The notes beneath the pieces were generated by a model that was given only the letters and a program-made list of their open reading frames with translations, was not told the origin of the DNA and did not search any database. From Gymnorhina tibicen (Eukaryota; Chordata; Aves; Passeriformes; Artamidae): a DNA stretch of 64,000 bases. Shown in pieces: positions 24,166 through 35,199 of this stretch. The position numbers were made by a program, and so were the translations under genes. The stretch covers positions 1 to 64,000 of the forward strand of contig VXAZ01000961.1 in the NCBI GenBank assembly GCA_013399875.1, read 5' to 3'. The first letter of the stretch is position 1, and each line of letters starts with the position of its first letter.

Positions 24166-24688
24166 GTGGGAGGATCAGGAAGTCTGGTGTGGGCCTCAAA
24201 GGGATTTGATTTTGGGTAAGAATAATTAAAAATTTAAATTTCAGGATCTTAATTACCATATAACGCAGTGTGTTATCAGTTCTATGCAGGCTATACGCCC
24301 ATTACCACACTGGGTGCCTTGTGGCATTCATTTTTGCTATGCCAGATCTGCAGATCTGAACCCAACTTGCCTCTGATTGACACATTAAAGAATGAACTCT
24401 GAGGAAACCAGACGAATGAAGTGGTGATGGAATCAAGAGTTGGCTTCAGCAAGCAATGATGCACACACCCATCTTTCCTGCCTGAAAGACTGTTATGACA
24501 GATGGAGCTTGAGGTCATGGACTAAATAAACTCAATGGACTTCCACAGGAATGGTCCATAGACTAAGGGAATGATATCTGTCCATGTATTTATTAAAAGA
24601 CAGAAAAGGTTATGGGGTACTGGGAAATGGGTACTGGGAAATCTGGGACCCGGCCTGATACAAATGATATGGAATAATGGACAGATAC
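24166..24688 (+). other. ERVL region between integrase and 3' LTR
   Basis: About 520 bp of non-coding remnant joins the integrase end to the LTR. No envelope-like frame is seen, in keeping with ERVL elements, which usually lack env. Confidence 0.65.
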
Positions 24689-25278
24689 TGCTTTTGGCTG
24701 GGGTAGAGTTCATTTTCTTCTTAGCCACTGGTACAGTGTTTTGGATTCAGTATGAGAATTCTGTTGGTAACACATAGATATTGTGGTTGTTGCCCTGTAG
24801 TGCTTACCCTAAGCCAAGGACATCAGTTGCCCACACTCTGTCAGTGAGCAGGTCCACAAGAAACTAAGAGGGGAGCATGACCAGGACAGCTGATCCAAAC
24901 TGGACAAATGGATATTTCACACCATAGAGCATCATGCCCAGTATAGAAACTGTGGGAAGCTGCCCAGAATGGGGGACGATAACTGCTTGAAGACAGGCTG
25001 GGCATTGATCAGTGGAGTGTGAGCAATTGTACTATGTATCACTTCTTTTACTTGGGTTTTTCCTATCTCTCTCCCCCCCAACTCGTTCTTATTGCTATAA
25101 TTATAATTGTTATGGTTATATTTTACATAGTTTCAATTATTGAACTGTTCATATCTCACTCCATGAGTTCTCCTCCCCACTGCACTGGGAGGAGAGTGAG
25201 GGTAGTGGAGTTGGAAGGGAGGGAAGGGAGATAGTAGCTGTGTGATGTTTAGTTGCTATCTGGGGTTAAACTACAACA
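24689..25278 (+). mobile_element. ERVL 3' LTR, 590 bp
   Basis: Starts TGCTTTTGGCTGGGG and ends GTTAAACTACAACA directly downstream of pol, so it is the 3' LTR of the ERVL copy. No matching 5' LTR exists upstream because the element is truncated at about 22757, and so the target duplication cannot be tested. The C-run near 25073 and the T-rich, A/T-rich stretches resemble the U5 side of the fragment at 16014-16251. Confidence 0.87.
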
Positions 25279-25861
25279 TCTGCCCAAAGCGTATTGCACT
25301 TTTCCCTGTTGTATTGCACTGTATTTTCTCAAAAGTATTTTCTCATTGTATTTTCCTCCAAAGTAGAGAAGTTTAATTTTTATTTTTATTTATTTTTAAT
25401 GAGTTTTTCTTATCCTCGCCTATCTCTGCAGTTCCTCCCATGAATAAGTATCAGATACAATTTCCATAAACTCTAGCTCAATGTCTATTAACTGAAGAGC
25501 AGACCAGGACAGACCCATGTGAAGAGTAAACTATTAGTAACTACTCATGTTCAACAATAATCTTTATGTGCCATCAATAATCTTTATGTGCCTTACACAC
25601 GAATTTCATTAAGATTATACAGTTTTCTTATAACAACAGAAAAATGGTAATGCAGAATATCTTTACTTTTCCTTCACCTACAAGCCTACCATTACATTAA
25701 AGATGAAAATTCAACTTGACACAATTTTGGCTGTATATCTTCTTTGTTTTCTGCCAGGTAATGACAATGAATTCATCTGATTGCTCTTGAAGTATTTTTT
25801 GCACGAATCAAAGTAAATGGATTAGCACATAGAATCTTATAGGCCCTCTCTAGCTTTCATT
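25279..25861. other. No gene recognised
   Basis: AT-rich, with small local duplications near 25300-25360 (TATTTTCTCA) and 25555-25590 (AATCTTTATGTGCC). Confidence 0.5.
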
Positions 25862-25866
25862 TCTTC

Positions 25867-26952
25867 TGTCGTGGTTTGACACTGGCCAAACGCCAAGCAC
25901 CCACAAAAGCCTCTCGCTCACCCTCCCCTGCCACAGCTGGGCAGAGGAGAGAAAAAAAATTAACTCGTAAGGGTTCATGAGTTGAGATAAGGACCGGGAG
26001 AAAACACTCCAAGGACAAAATAGCTCAGCTTAAAGGTACAAAGTGAATTTATTACTAACAATATCAGAGGAGGATAATGAGAAGTAAAATAAGCCTTTAA
26101 AAACACCTTTTCTTCCCCTATCCCCTCCCTCCCCCTCTCCCACTGACAGTGCAGGGAGAAGGGGCATGGGGGTTTTAGTCAGTTCATCACCCGACATCTG
26201 CTGCTGCTGCTCAGGGAGGGGAGTCCTTACCTGTGGGACCATGGGGTCCCTCCCAAGGGAAACAGTTCTCCGTGAACTTCTCCAGTGTGAGTCCACTCTC
26301 ACGAGCAACAGTCCTCCCAAACTGCCACAACATGAGTCCCTCCCACGGGCAGACAGTTGTCCCAAAACTGCCACAGTGTGGGTCACTCTTCACGGGGTGC
26401 AGTGCTCCAAGGACAGGCTGCTCCAGCCTGGAAGCAGGGGCCCTCTCTTCTCCACGGGTCTCCCACTGGATCACAGCCTCCTCCACACATCCACTCACTC
26501 CGGCATAAGCATCTCCCCCACGGGCTGTGGGCTGTGGGATCTCTGCATCCCCTGTGGACCTCCATGAGCTGCAGGGGGACAACCTGCTTCACCATGGTCA
26601 TCAGCACGGGCTGCAGAGGAATCTCAGCTCCAGCACCTTGAGCACCTCCTCCCTCCTTCTCCACTAACTTTGGTGTCTCCATGTTGTTTCTCTCACATGT
26701 CCTCACCTCCTCCTCTTCTCTGGCTAGGAAAAAGACTGTGTGCACTTTGTTTCAATTTTCTTCTTAAGTATGTTATCACAGAGGCATCACCAACCTCTCT
26801 AATTGGTCCAGCTTTGGCCAGCAGCATATCCATCTTCAGAGCCATCAGCCATTGGTTCTGCCAGACATAGTGGAAGCTTCTAGCAGCTTCTCACAGAAGC
26901 CATCTCCATGGCCCCCCCACTACCAAAAACCAGGCCATGCAAAACCAACACA
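25867..26952 (-). mobile_element. Solo LTR, 1086 bp, 5-bp TSD TCTTC
   Basis: Minus-strand ends are TGTGTTGGTTTTGC and CAAACCACGACA. TCTTC at 25862-25866 and 26953-26957 is an exact 5-bp duplication. Likely promoter sequence on the minus strand is ATACTTAAGAAG (complement near 26763-26774), and an AATAAA lies on the same strand near 26050. The 26.1-26.6 kb part is GC-rich and holds degenerate 46-bp tandem units. The many 90-130 residue frames here in all directions are shadows of GC-rich LTR sequence. Confidence 0.9.
26285..26422. repeat. Degenerate ~46-bp tandem units inside LTR
   Basis: Three units beginning near 26285, 26331 and 26377 share the order GTGAGTC, CACGGG-like, CAGT.C.CCCAAA, CTGCCACA. 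A looser fourth unit may precede them. The repeats lie in the transcribed part of the LTR. Confidence 0.6.
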
Positions 26953-26957
26953 TCTTC

Positions 26958-27332
26958 AAATGAATTTTAACTGATTTATAACTTGTAATAAAGGTTAAAA
27001 TTCTGTTTTGAACTTTAAGGAAAACATTTCAATTTCTTGACTCAAAATAACTTCTGGTGTAAAGTTGTTTTGGTGATTTGTTGGTTGTTTCTTCCCCTGC
27101 ATTATGAATGTAGTTAATAATAAAAAGTATTTAAAATCTCACTCCTGGATCTGAAATATTTTTTTTCCTCAAGGCCAGAGTACACTATTTTGATCAAAAC
27201 TAGTGTTTACAATTACATTTTAAGTTTATTGAAAAATGTGCATTAAGTTACTTTGTTCTAAAATGACCAAAAATAGTTACCTTAGTTTATTTTTAATTAT
27301 AGGCAAGTAATTATAGGTAAGTAGAAAAGGAC
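26958..27332. other. No gene recognised
   Basis: AT-rich spacer between two ERV insertions. Confidence 0.5.
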
Positions 27333-27553
27333 TGTGGGAAAGAGACACAGCTGAATTAAGGGTAGAAAAACATGCTGCATGACCATCGCATGCTCACACC
27401 ATGGTGTATGGTGGTTGGTTGAACTACGTTTGTTGTGCCTTAAAACTATGTCAACAGATAACCGGCTAACTGCTTTAAAAGGCCGGGGTTTTGCAATAAA
27501 GAGGCTCTCCTTTGCACCTGCCTGGGGACTCTGCGTCGCTCATTATCACAACA
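27333..27553 (+). mobile_element. Short 5' LTR, about 221 bp
   Basis: Starts TGTGGGAAAGAGAC and ends TTATCACAACA. It has a TATA-like TTTAAAAGG at 27474-27482 and AATAAA at 27495-27500, followed by GC-rich U5 with GACTCTGCGTCGC. A primer binding site and gag-like sequence follow directly, so this is a 5' LTR and not a solo one. No 3' LTR partner is visible before 28470 or after the gap. Confidence 0.8.
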
Positions 27554-27555
27554 TA

Positions 27556-27573
27556 TGGCACCCAAATGACGGG
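27556..27573 (+). promoter_or_regulatory. Retroviral primer binding site
   Basis: TGGCACCCAAATGACGGG begins two bases after the LTR end. TGG and a following C-rich core are the usual form for pairing with a tRNA 3' end (CCA). I cannot name the tRNA with confidence. Confidence 0.65.
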
Positions 27574-28466
27574 ATCTTGGATTATGGCGAGCAGGAGGAC
27601 TGCGACCGGCAACGAAGCCCCACGGACCCAGAACAACGGGATATCAGATTGCAATTAAGAGACTGCAACTCACCTTTACGACCCTGGACCCCTCAAGTGT
27701 GGGCAGAGAGCAGAGCTCAGACCCTGCTATGATGACAGGGGACTTTTTTGTGGACCACAATCTGACGGAGAGCAAGACGCTTGCACAGCCTATAAGGTTA
27801 GGTCAGTGGTGTTTGCTGGACAAAGGACCATGGGATTGTGAGTATCCTGCGACCAGGGGAGTCCCGGGAGCGTGGGTGCAGCTTAAAGATATTGCTGCAT
27901 ATTCTCCACATTGGAACAACCTTCATTATGGGTTAAAAAACCCTGTAACTGTTTCTTAAATGAGAATGGCTTTGATGTTAAAAACTCCTGCGCTATCTGC
28001 AGCAGGGACTGCTAGAAAGGCTACTGATAATGAACCGGGCACGGATCCAGGGAACGGATCGATCCTCAACTTATAATAACGGACTCAGGACACGTGATAT
28101 TACGGGCACGACTCATGGGCCCCCCAGAGCTCCCCCCAGAGCAGAACGCTGCCCCACAGCTGCGTTGCTTCTGGCAGCCCCCTCAGCCAGTTTTGGCCCC
28201 CTGGGTGTGGACACCCCTCTGGCTCTTCAGAGCCCCCCACCTCTGGATGGCCCCATGGCCAGTTAAGCCCCCCCAGGCATGGATGCCCCCCCGGCTAGCC
28301 TCCCGCTCTTGCTGGGTTCCTGGAATGTTGCAGCTCCCCCGCCCCCTCTCAGAGTGGCCTCTTTGTACAGCGGACCCCCCGGATCGGAACGCTTCCCCTT
28401 GGGCACTACAGATGCCCCCCCTGGAGCGGCCTCCTTTGCATGGTGTTCTGTGAAGCCTAACCCTTA
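27574..28466 (+). pseudogene. ERV leader and proline-rich gag-like remnant
   Basis: Downstream of the primer site, one frame (27699-27959) contains LGQWCLLDKGPWDC and stops after 86 residues. Another (28030-28266, then 28279-28467 after a stop) is rich in proline and alanine, with runs such as APPRAPPRAE, LQSPPPLDGP and DAPPASLP. Retroviral gag proteins often have a proline-rich linker between matrix and capsid, so gag is the likely source, but I see no capsid or zinc knuckle. Stops interrupt it, and it ends at KPNP-stop next to AT-rich host sequence. It is a 5'-LTR-plus-partial-gag relic. The last 357 bp recur after the assembly gap. Confidence 0.6.
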
Positions 28467-29067
28467 AGTGAAAGGTCTTGAGTGATTTTCAAGGTAAAAA
28501 GTCCTCATTGCAATTTTAAATTTTAGGAAAAGGAAGTCAAATTCTTCTGAAACTTATGCTAATACACTGAGATTAATTTCTGGTAATCAAATATGTATGG
28601 TACTTATTAAGGTGAACTGCAAACGTTCGGTCCTAAGGAAACATTATAGAAGTTATGCACTTACAGAATCATAGAATCACAGAATTAACTAGGTTGGAAA
28701 AGGTGTTTGAGATCACTGAGTCCAACCTATGACCTAACACAACCTTGCCAACTAGACCATGGCACTAAGTGCCACATCCTGTCTTTTCTCAAACACCTCC
28801 AGGAATGGTGAATCCATCACCTCCACAGGCAGACTATTCCAATGCCCAATCACTCTTTCTGTGAAGAACTTCTTCCTAATGTTCAGCCTAAATCTCCCAT
28901 CGCACAGATTATTGTGTCCTCTCATCCTGTTGCTGGGAGAAGAGACTGACCCCCACCTGGGTACAATCTTTCATTTAAAAACGTCACTGTCATTGCATCT
29001 GTAAAGTTCTTGCTTAGTTGCACTCTGTATAATGATATAAACAGAAATGTTTGTTCTGGAACAGTTT
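28110..29067. other. First copy of 958-bp duplication, ends at gap
   Basis: This block (end of the gag-like remnant, spacer, CR1 and flank) recurs after the gap. Its right end is exactly the first N. Differences from the second copy cluster in the first 100 bp; beyond that I see only about two substitutions. Confidence 0.9.
28662..28966 (-). mobile_element. CR1 LINE 3' end, minus strand
   Basis: Reversed CR1 tail (ACAGAATCATAGAATCACAGAAT, shown here only in part) followed by GGTTGGAAAAGG and the 3' untranslated region and ORF2 end. It is about 305 bp, strongly 5'-truncated. Confidence 0.9.
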
Positions 29068-30051
29068 NNNNNNNNNNNNNNNNNNNNNNNNNNNNNNNNN
29101 NNNNNNNNNNNNNNNNNNNNNNNNNNNNNNNNNNNNNNNNNNNNNNNNNNNNNNNNNNNNNNNNNNNNNNNNNNNNNNNNNNNNNNNNNNNNNNNNNNNN
29201 NNNNNNNNNNNNNNNNNNNNNNNNNNNNNNNNNNNNNNNNNNNNNNNNNNNNNNNNNNNNNNNNNNNNNNNNNNNNNNNNNNNNNNNNNNNNNNNNNNNN
29301 NNNNNNNNNNNNNNNNNNNNNNNNNNNNNNNNNNNNNNNNNNNNNNNNNNNNNNNNNNNNNNNNNNNNNNNNNNNNNNNNNNNNNNNNNNNNNNNNNNNN
29401 NNNNNNNNNNNNNNNNNNNNNNNNNNNNNNNNNNNNNNNNNNNNNNNNNNNNNNNNNNNNNNNNNNNNNNNNNNNNNNNNNNNNNNNNNNNNNNNNNNNN
29501 NNNNNNNNNNNNNNNNNNNNNNNNNNNNNNNNNNNNNNNNNNNNNNNNNNNNNNNNNNNNNNNNNNNNNNNNNNNNNNNNNNNNNNNNNNNNNNNNNNNN
29601 NNNNNNNNNNNNNNNNNNNNNNNNNNNNNNNNNNNNNNNNNNNNNNNNNNNNNNNNNNNNNNNNNNNNNNNNNNNNNNNNNNNNNNNNNNNNNNNNNNNN
29701 NNNNNNNNNNNNNNNNNNNNNNNNNNNNNNNNNNNNNNNNNNNNNNNNNNNNNNNNNNNNNNNNNNNNNNNNNNNNNNNNNNNNNNNNNNNNNNNNNNNN
29801 NNNNNNNNNNNNNNNNNNNNNNNNNNNNNNNNNNNNNNNNNNNNNNNNNNNNNNNNNNNNNNNNNNNNNNNNNNNNNNNNNNNNNNNNNNNNNNNNNNNN
29901 NNNNNNNNNNNNNNNNNNNNNNNNNNNNNNNNNNNNNNNNNNNNNNNNNNNNNNNNNNNNNNNNNNNNNNNNNNNNNNNNNNNNNNNNNNNNNNNNNNNN
30001 NNNNNNNNNNNNNNNNNNNNNNNNNNNNNNNNNNNNNNNNNNNNNNNNNNN
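29068..30051. other. Assembly gap, 984 N
   Basis: Run of N. Long frames that cross it are artefacts of translating N. Confidence 0.99.
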
Positions 30052-30408
30052 GACTCATGCCCCTCCGGAGCTCCCCCCCGGAGCAGAATGCTCCCCCACG
30101 GCTGCGTTGCTTTTGGCAGCCCCTTCATCCAGTTTTGGCCCCCTGGGTGTGGACACCCCTCTGGCTCTTCAGAGCCCCCCACCTCTGGATGGCCCCATGG
30201 CCAGTTAAGACCCCCCAGGCATGGATGCCCCCCCGGCTAGCCTCCCGCTCTTGCTGGGTTCCTGGAATGTTGCAGCTCCCCCGCCCCCTCTCAGAGTGGC
30301 CTCTTTGTACAGCGGACCCCCCGGATCGGAACGCTTCCCCTTGGGCACTACAGATGCCCCCCCTGGAGCGGCCTCCTTTGCATGGTGTTCTGTGAAGCCT
30401 AACCCTTA
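30052..30408 (+). pseudogene. Proline-rich gag-like remnant, second copy
   Basis: Same proline- and alanine-rich frames as at 28110-28466, with about a dozen differences concentrated in the first 100 bp next to the gap. It is not an independent gene. Confidence 0.6.
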
Positions 30409-30603
30409 AGTGAAAGGTCTTGAGTGATTTTCAAGGTAAAAAGTCCTCATTGCAATTTTAAATTTTAGGAAAAGGAAGTCAAATTCTTCTGAAACTTATG
30501 CTAATACACTGAGATTAATTTCTGCTAATCAAATATGTATGGTACTTATTAAGGTGAACTGCAAACGTTCGGTCCTAAGGAAACATTATAGAAGTTATGC
30601 ACT

Positions 30604-30908
30604 TACAGAATCATAGAATCACAGAATTAACTAGGTTGGAAAAGGTGTTTGAGATCACTGAGTCCAACCTATGACCTAACACAACCTTGCCAACTAGACC
30701 ATGGCACTAAGTGCCACATCCTGTCTTTTCTCAAACACCTCCAGGAATGGTGAATCCATCACCTCCACAGGCAGACTATTCCAATGCCCAATCACTCTTT
30801 CTGTGAAGAACTTCTTCCTAATGTTCAGCCTAAATCTCCCATCGCACAGATTATTGTGTCCTCTCATCCTGTTGCTGGGAGAAGAGACTGACCCCCACCT
30901 GGGTACAA
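30604..30908 (-). mobile_element. CR1 LINE 3' end, second copy of duplication
   Basis: Same CR1 fragment as at 28662-28966, with the same truncation point, so it is one insertion shown twice. Confidence 0.9.
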
Positions 30909-31165
30909 TCTTTCATTTAAAAACGTCACTGTCATTGCATCTGTAAAGTTCTTGCTTAGTTGCACTCTGTATAATGATATAAACAGAAATGTTTGTTCTG
31001 GAACAGTTTAGGGGGGAAAATGCAAGGTTATTTTAAAGTGTAGAAATCTAAATGGTGCAGAGGTAGCTGGGGAATATATTTTAGTCATATTTGTTATTAA
31101 GAGAAGAGGCTGAATTTTCAGTGATCAAGAAATATGAGCAATTTATTATTTTTTGCCTCATTTCT

Positions 31166-31794
31166 TAACGTGGTGTGGGTGGTCAGTAGAGAGGCCTATG
31201 CGTTGTCCCAGAAGCGTCCCTAGCAAGGAATCACTCCAGCGGTGCTGTTTGGCACACTAGCAGGCCAGCTTTCTCACCTGTGCCGATGTAGGCAGAAAAG
31301 CACACACACTCAAGCTGAATAGCTCCTGCATGACCAGAGGCAAAGAGTCAAGAGGTGGCTCTTTGTACAGAGTTCAGAAGGGTTTAGTGCCAAACCACAA
31401 TGAAGGTGTCCATGGACGAAAGATGCTGATCTGAGGGCCGTGACAGACTTATATAGGAGTACAGAAAGGAGGCGGGCAGAGCACCAGTAACCAATGGTCT
31501 GAGGGTACAGGGGTGGAGAGAAGGTGGGGTAACACAACAACAACCAATGGGGAGAAGGAAGGGGCAGAGTGGGGACTGGATTACAATCTTTTAAGGGATA
31601 AAAGGGGCGTATGGCAGACCGGCCAACCAGGCAGACCAAATCTGCATAGAACCACAAAGCCTGATGGGAGAGGCTTTTCTCACCCTGAGTCAGGGTGATC
31701 TTAGACTTTGGAGTTGGCCCACCAGCAGGCCTCTCCTACTCCTGAGCTCTTTGGCCCCTCGGCCATCACAGCTGCTGGCTCAGCCGCCACAACA
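31166..31794 (-). mobile_element. Solo LTR, 629 bp, 6-bp TSD ATTTCT
   Basis: ATTTCT at 31160-31165 and 31795-31800 flanks the element exactly. The minus strand starts TGTTGTGGCGGC and ends CACCACGTTA, so the expected terminal CA has changed to TA. TATATAAG (complement of 31448-31455) is the likely promoter, with CCAAT-like ATTGG motifs upstream. The hexamer duplication suggests an ERVK-like origin. The 115-residue frame at 31310-31657 is within the LTR. Confidence 0.9.
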
Positions 31795-31800
31795 ATTTCT

Positions 31801-33441
31801 CATTGTACTGTAACAGGTAACAGGAAATTCATCTAGCATATAAAGATACTCTCACTAACAGCTATGCTTACACCTATTTACAGTTTTTTCTCTTCTATTT
31901 TAAGCATGAGCTAATAATGTTTTAGAACATACTAAATGTTCCTGTTTTGAGAAACTGGACTGTGTATGAATATTCTGGAAGGTCATAATGCATATGCTAC
32001 ATTATGCATACCTAGTCTTTTGATTTAACAGTGTAGAAAAAAACTTTAAAAGAAATATTTTAAGATAGAATTATTTGATATGTACTAGTGAGAACTAAAA
32101 AATCCTAGAACAAACCATTCTTTTACTCACTAGTTTATTCTATATATTAAAATTGGCCTAATTTTAAATGTTAGCTCTTTCAGATGGTGAAATTTTGTAG
32201 ACGTAGACTCTTCTTGGAATGACAGTCCTGCCTATCTTTTACCAGTCTTTACTCCCTGCTAAAATGATGAAGCTTACTACATTTTGACACACCTAGTCTC
32301 ATTCTTGCATTACAAATAGTCCTAGGAAAGAAGAAAGAAAAACCAAGGAAGCTTTCCAAAAGGAATCATCAAAGCCTTACATAGCTTATACTCCACTGTC
32401 ACTCAGGAAACCTCTTAACTATCTTGAATTGTTCATAACAGACCTTCTAAACATAATATGTTGAAACAAACTGCTTTTGGTACTGGTTGCCAAAACAGCT
32501 CAGAAGAGAGCTCAGTGATTTTAGGTAAATACTTATAGGAATAAATGCATTATTTAGAAAAACATTTATTTACATGAATCTTGTCTTGTGGTAGGTGCAG
32601 ATTTCTGTAGCAGAACAATACAAAACATAGGAATGAATTATTTAAGTCCAAGCTAAAATTCATTTTAAATCCTACAAAAGACAATACATTTACTTCTTGG
32701 GTTAACTAGCATCTTAAATCAGATTGTTTATGGTAATCTTACATAGTTTTATACATATGTAGAACTTACATATGTAATACTTACGTACTACATATACTTG
32801 TACACATATATATATAAATCATATATGAAGACTTTGAGGAAAAATACTAGGTACAAATATAAATACACTACTGGATAGTAGATACTGTTACAGAGAGGAA
32901 ACAACAGGTAGGTATAAAGAAGACAACTGGAACTGGTATCTCTAGTGAAACACACTACCAAAAGTATGAGTGTCTATGTTATTTTCCATGTTAACCCACT
33001 TGCATTTAGAAATTAATCTGTAGAATAGAAAAAGGGACTTTATAAGAACACAGAACTGTATTTTAAAAGATCAGAATAAGAAAACTGTAAATTAGAAAAA
33101 AACCTGAAAAATAAGTAATTTTGACTTTGTTACCTAACACCATGCTTGGTTTCCTTCCCACTGAAAAGAAAGAAATTAATCTTTAGTGAGATCACTCAGT
33201 ACAAAAATTAGGAGTATTTTCTGAGTGTATGGCATGGTTTAGCTTCATTTATTGAACGTAAGTAAAGTCTGACAAAATCTATAAAGGAATTATGTTTTAC
33301 TTTACAACTTTAACTTATTATAATCACCTGTGATACATTTTAGTAGAAAACATGTTGAAAAGTCCTAATTTAAACTTACTCTAGCATTATTTAAAAGGAG
33401 TAGAAGATCCAAATCAGCTAAGCTGCTATTACTCGGGTTAG
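31801..33441. other. No gene recognised
   Basis: AT-rich DNA with a small TA-rich tract near 32800-32830. No gene or transposon identified. Confidence 0.5.
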
Positions 33442-33445
33442 ACTT

Positions 33446-34120
33446 TGTCTTGGTTTGAAAGAGAGGTGTCTGCTAAGGAAGGCAGGAGCACCCCTTGGAA
33501 TGGAAAATGCAATCCCCTTCCCTCCAAATTATTATAAATTTGAAATTAAGGGGGCTTTCAGGCAAAGATATGAGAAATAGGAATAACAGTTTTTTTCTAA
33601 TATATATATATAAAACAAATAATTCTAATTTCTATATATTCTAATATATATATATTCTATATATTCTAATATATATATATAAAAAACAAAGCAATAGTAC
33701 AGAGACACTGGTTTAACCTGACAGAGTCAGGGTACAACCTGACACCCCGCTGGGCAGGGTGGTGGTAGCAGTCCAATTAGGTGGTAGCTGCAGTTCTCTT
33801 TGAAGTGGTTCAGTTGAAGCGGTGATCTTGTAGAAAAGGTCTGGTCCTCCTTGGAAAGTCCAGTGGTGGTCCTGTAGCTCTTGTCCTGTGGGATCCCAGT
33901 AGGTAAGGCTGCTTGTGCTGTTCCAAACCTCAGATTTTATCCAGGTGGGAATGCTTGGTTCCTTCCCCCTGGGCGGAGCATCTCACAATGGGATGGTGAG
34001 TCATGGGGCAAGGCACTGATGGCCCATTAACAGGAGATAGTCCAGAGGGAGGAGGCAAGGAACATCGCTACACCTGGTCTCAACAGCTCATGGTAATAGA
34101 ATATACTGTAACCCAGGACA
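33446..34120 (-). mobile_element. Solo LTR, 675 bp, minus strand
   Basis: Minus-strand start TGTCCTGGGTTACAG and end CTTTCAAACCAAGACA. ACTT directly precedes the left end (33442-33445) and follows the right end (34121-34124), a possible 4-bp duplication. Its first half matches the LTRs at 35200-35681 and 61757-62326 (TGGGATCCCA.AGGACAAGA region, GGAACCAAGCATTCCCACC). Its last 150 bp match the LTRs at 14506 and 18123, with the AT microsatellite at 33599-33684. It therefore links two LTR types. Confidence 0.85.
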
Positions 34121-34124
34121 ACTT

Positions 34125-35194
34125 AGAAGGGAAAAGCTCGGTATCAGTCCTAAAATCACACTAGTTTCCATTTGTTTGTTTTGCAGACTAAACCAGACCA
34201 TGTGATAAACACACTGACATTAGTTTGTAACTTGTCCATTTGGTGGTTATGGTTTCACTTTTTTCCCCCCTTCATTTATATTTCATACCAAATAGATAAA
34301 AATTAGAAATGTGAAATTCATAAAGGCGGATCCAAATCACTACCAGGAAGGCTAAACACTTGTCACACACCAGAATTAAAACTTTTGCACATGTATCAGA
34401 ACCAAAAATATTCAAACTGCCAAGGGTAAATTAACATTAAAGGTAGTCAACTCTAAATATTATACATCTAAAAAACATCACATCAGAATTTGATAAGGAT
34501 GTGTTTAAGTGTCATGACATCATGTGAAACTACCACCCTTTTCACAGCTGCCTTCTTATCCTTTCACTGTGTATTTTCTTCACTGAAAAATAGTTTTCCA
34601 AAGTTGCTTTTGTAAATAAAAGAACTTCTAAAAACACCTGCAGAATCTTGGAAGTGAAGATTCTCAGTTCATTATCTGAATTCAGGAACTACAAAGATTA
34701 TATTTCATGTAATCCGTTTTAAAGTAATCTGAGATTCCTACATCTATTCTATTTACTATACACTGAAAGTTTTTAATTTTAATGGGCAAAAAGAACAACT
34801 AGGCACACAGGACTGCATTTTCATCAGAAGTTATTTTGCACAACATATCTTCTTAACTGTAACTGGAACATGCAGTATAATCTGAATTGTTCCCTTTCAG
34901 AATTCAGAGTACTCTACTTCCAAACTCAAGGCTAAGATATTTTTGTGTCCATATAACTTGTATGTCTACAAGAGACAATGATTTATCAAAAGAGAGGAGT
35001 GAAAACAAATAAATTTCCTTGAAGAAGACATAATTTACCAAGCACATTCTTCTTTTTTGTTCTTTCTCCAAGTGAAAATCTCCACTACAGGCCTGTCTGG
35101 TAAAAAAATTCCACTATTTTCACAGACTTTTAGTCTTAGGGTTTCATCCTTCCCATTTTGCATCCAAGTCAGTGAAGTTGATCCTGATTTATAT
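34125..35194. other. No gene recognised, between inverted LTRs
   Basis: About 1.07 kb of AT-rich, apparently unique sequence between two related LTRs in opposite orientation. Confidence 0.5.
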
Positions 35195-35199
35195 GATGG

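Larger units (their letters stand above)
30052..31009. other. Second copy of 958-bp duplication, starts at gap
   Basis: It starts at the first base after the gap and has the same length and order as the first copy, including the same in-frame stop in the gag-like part (near 30207). Sequence then continues uniquely past 31009. Overlapping, unmerged contig ends or alternative alleles are the simplest reading. Confidence 0.88.

Noticed and set aside
24291..24777. Envelope gene downstream of the ERVL integrase
   Set aside because: Only short frames without signal peptide, fusion peptide or membrane anchor; ERVL elements normally lack env.
26285..26422. CRISPR-like repeat array
   Set aside because: Units are adjacent and degenerate without spacers and lie inside an LTR in a vertebrate genome.
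28922..30395. Very long open frames of 378-461 residues on both strands
   Set aside because: They consist almost wholly of untranslated N from the assembly gap.
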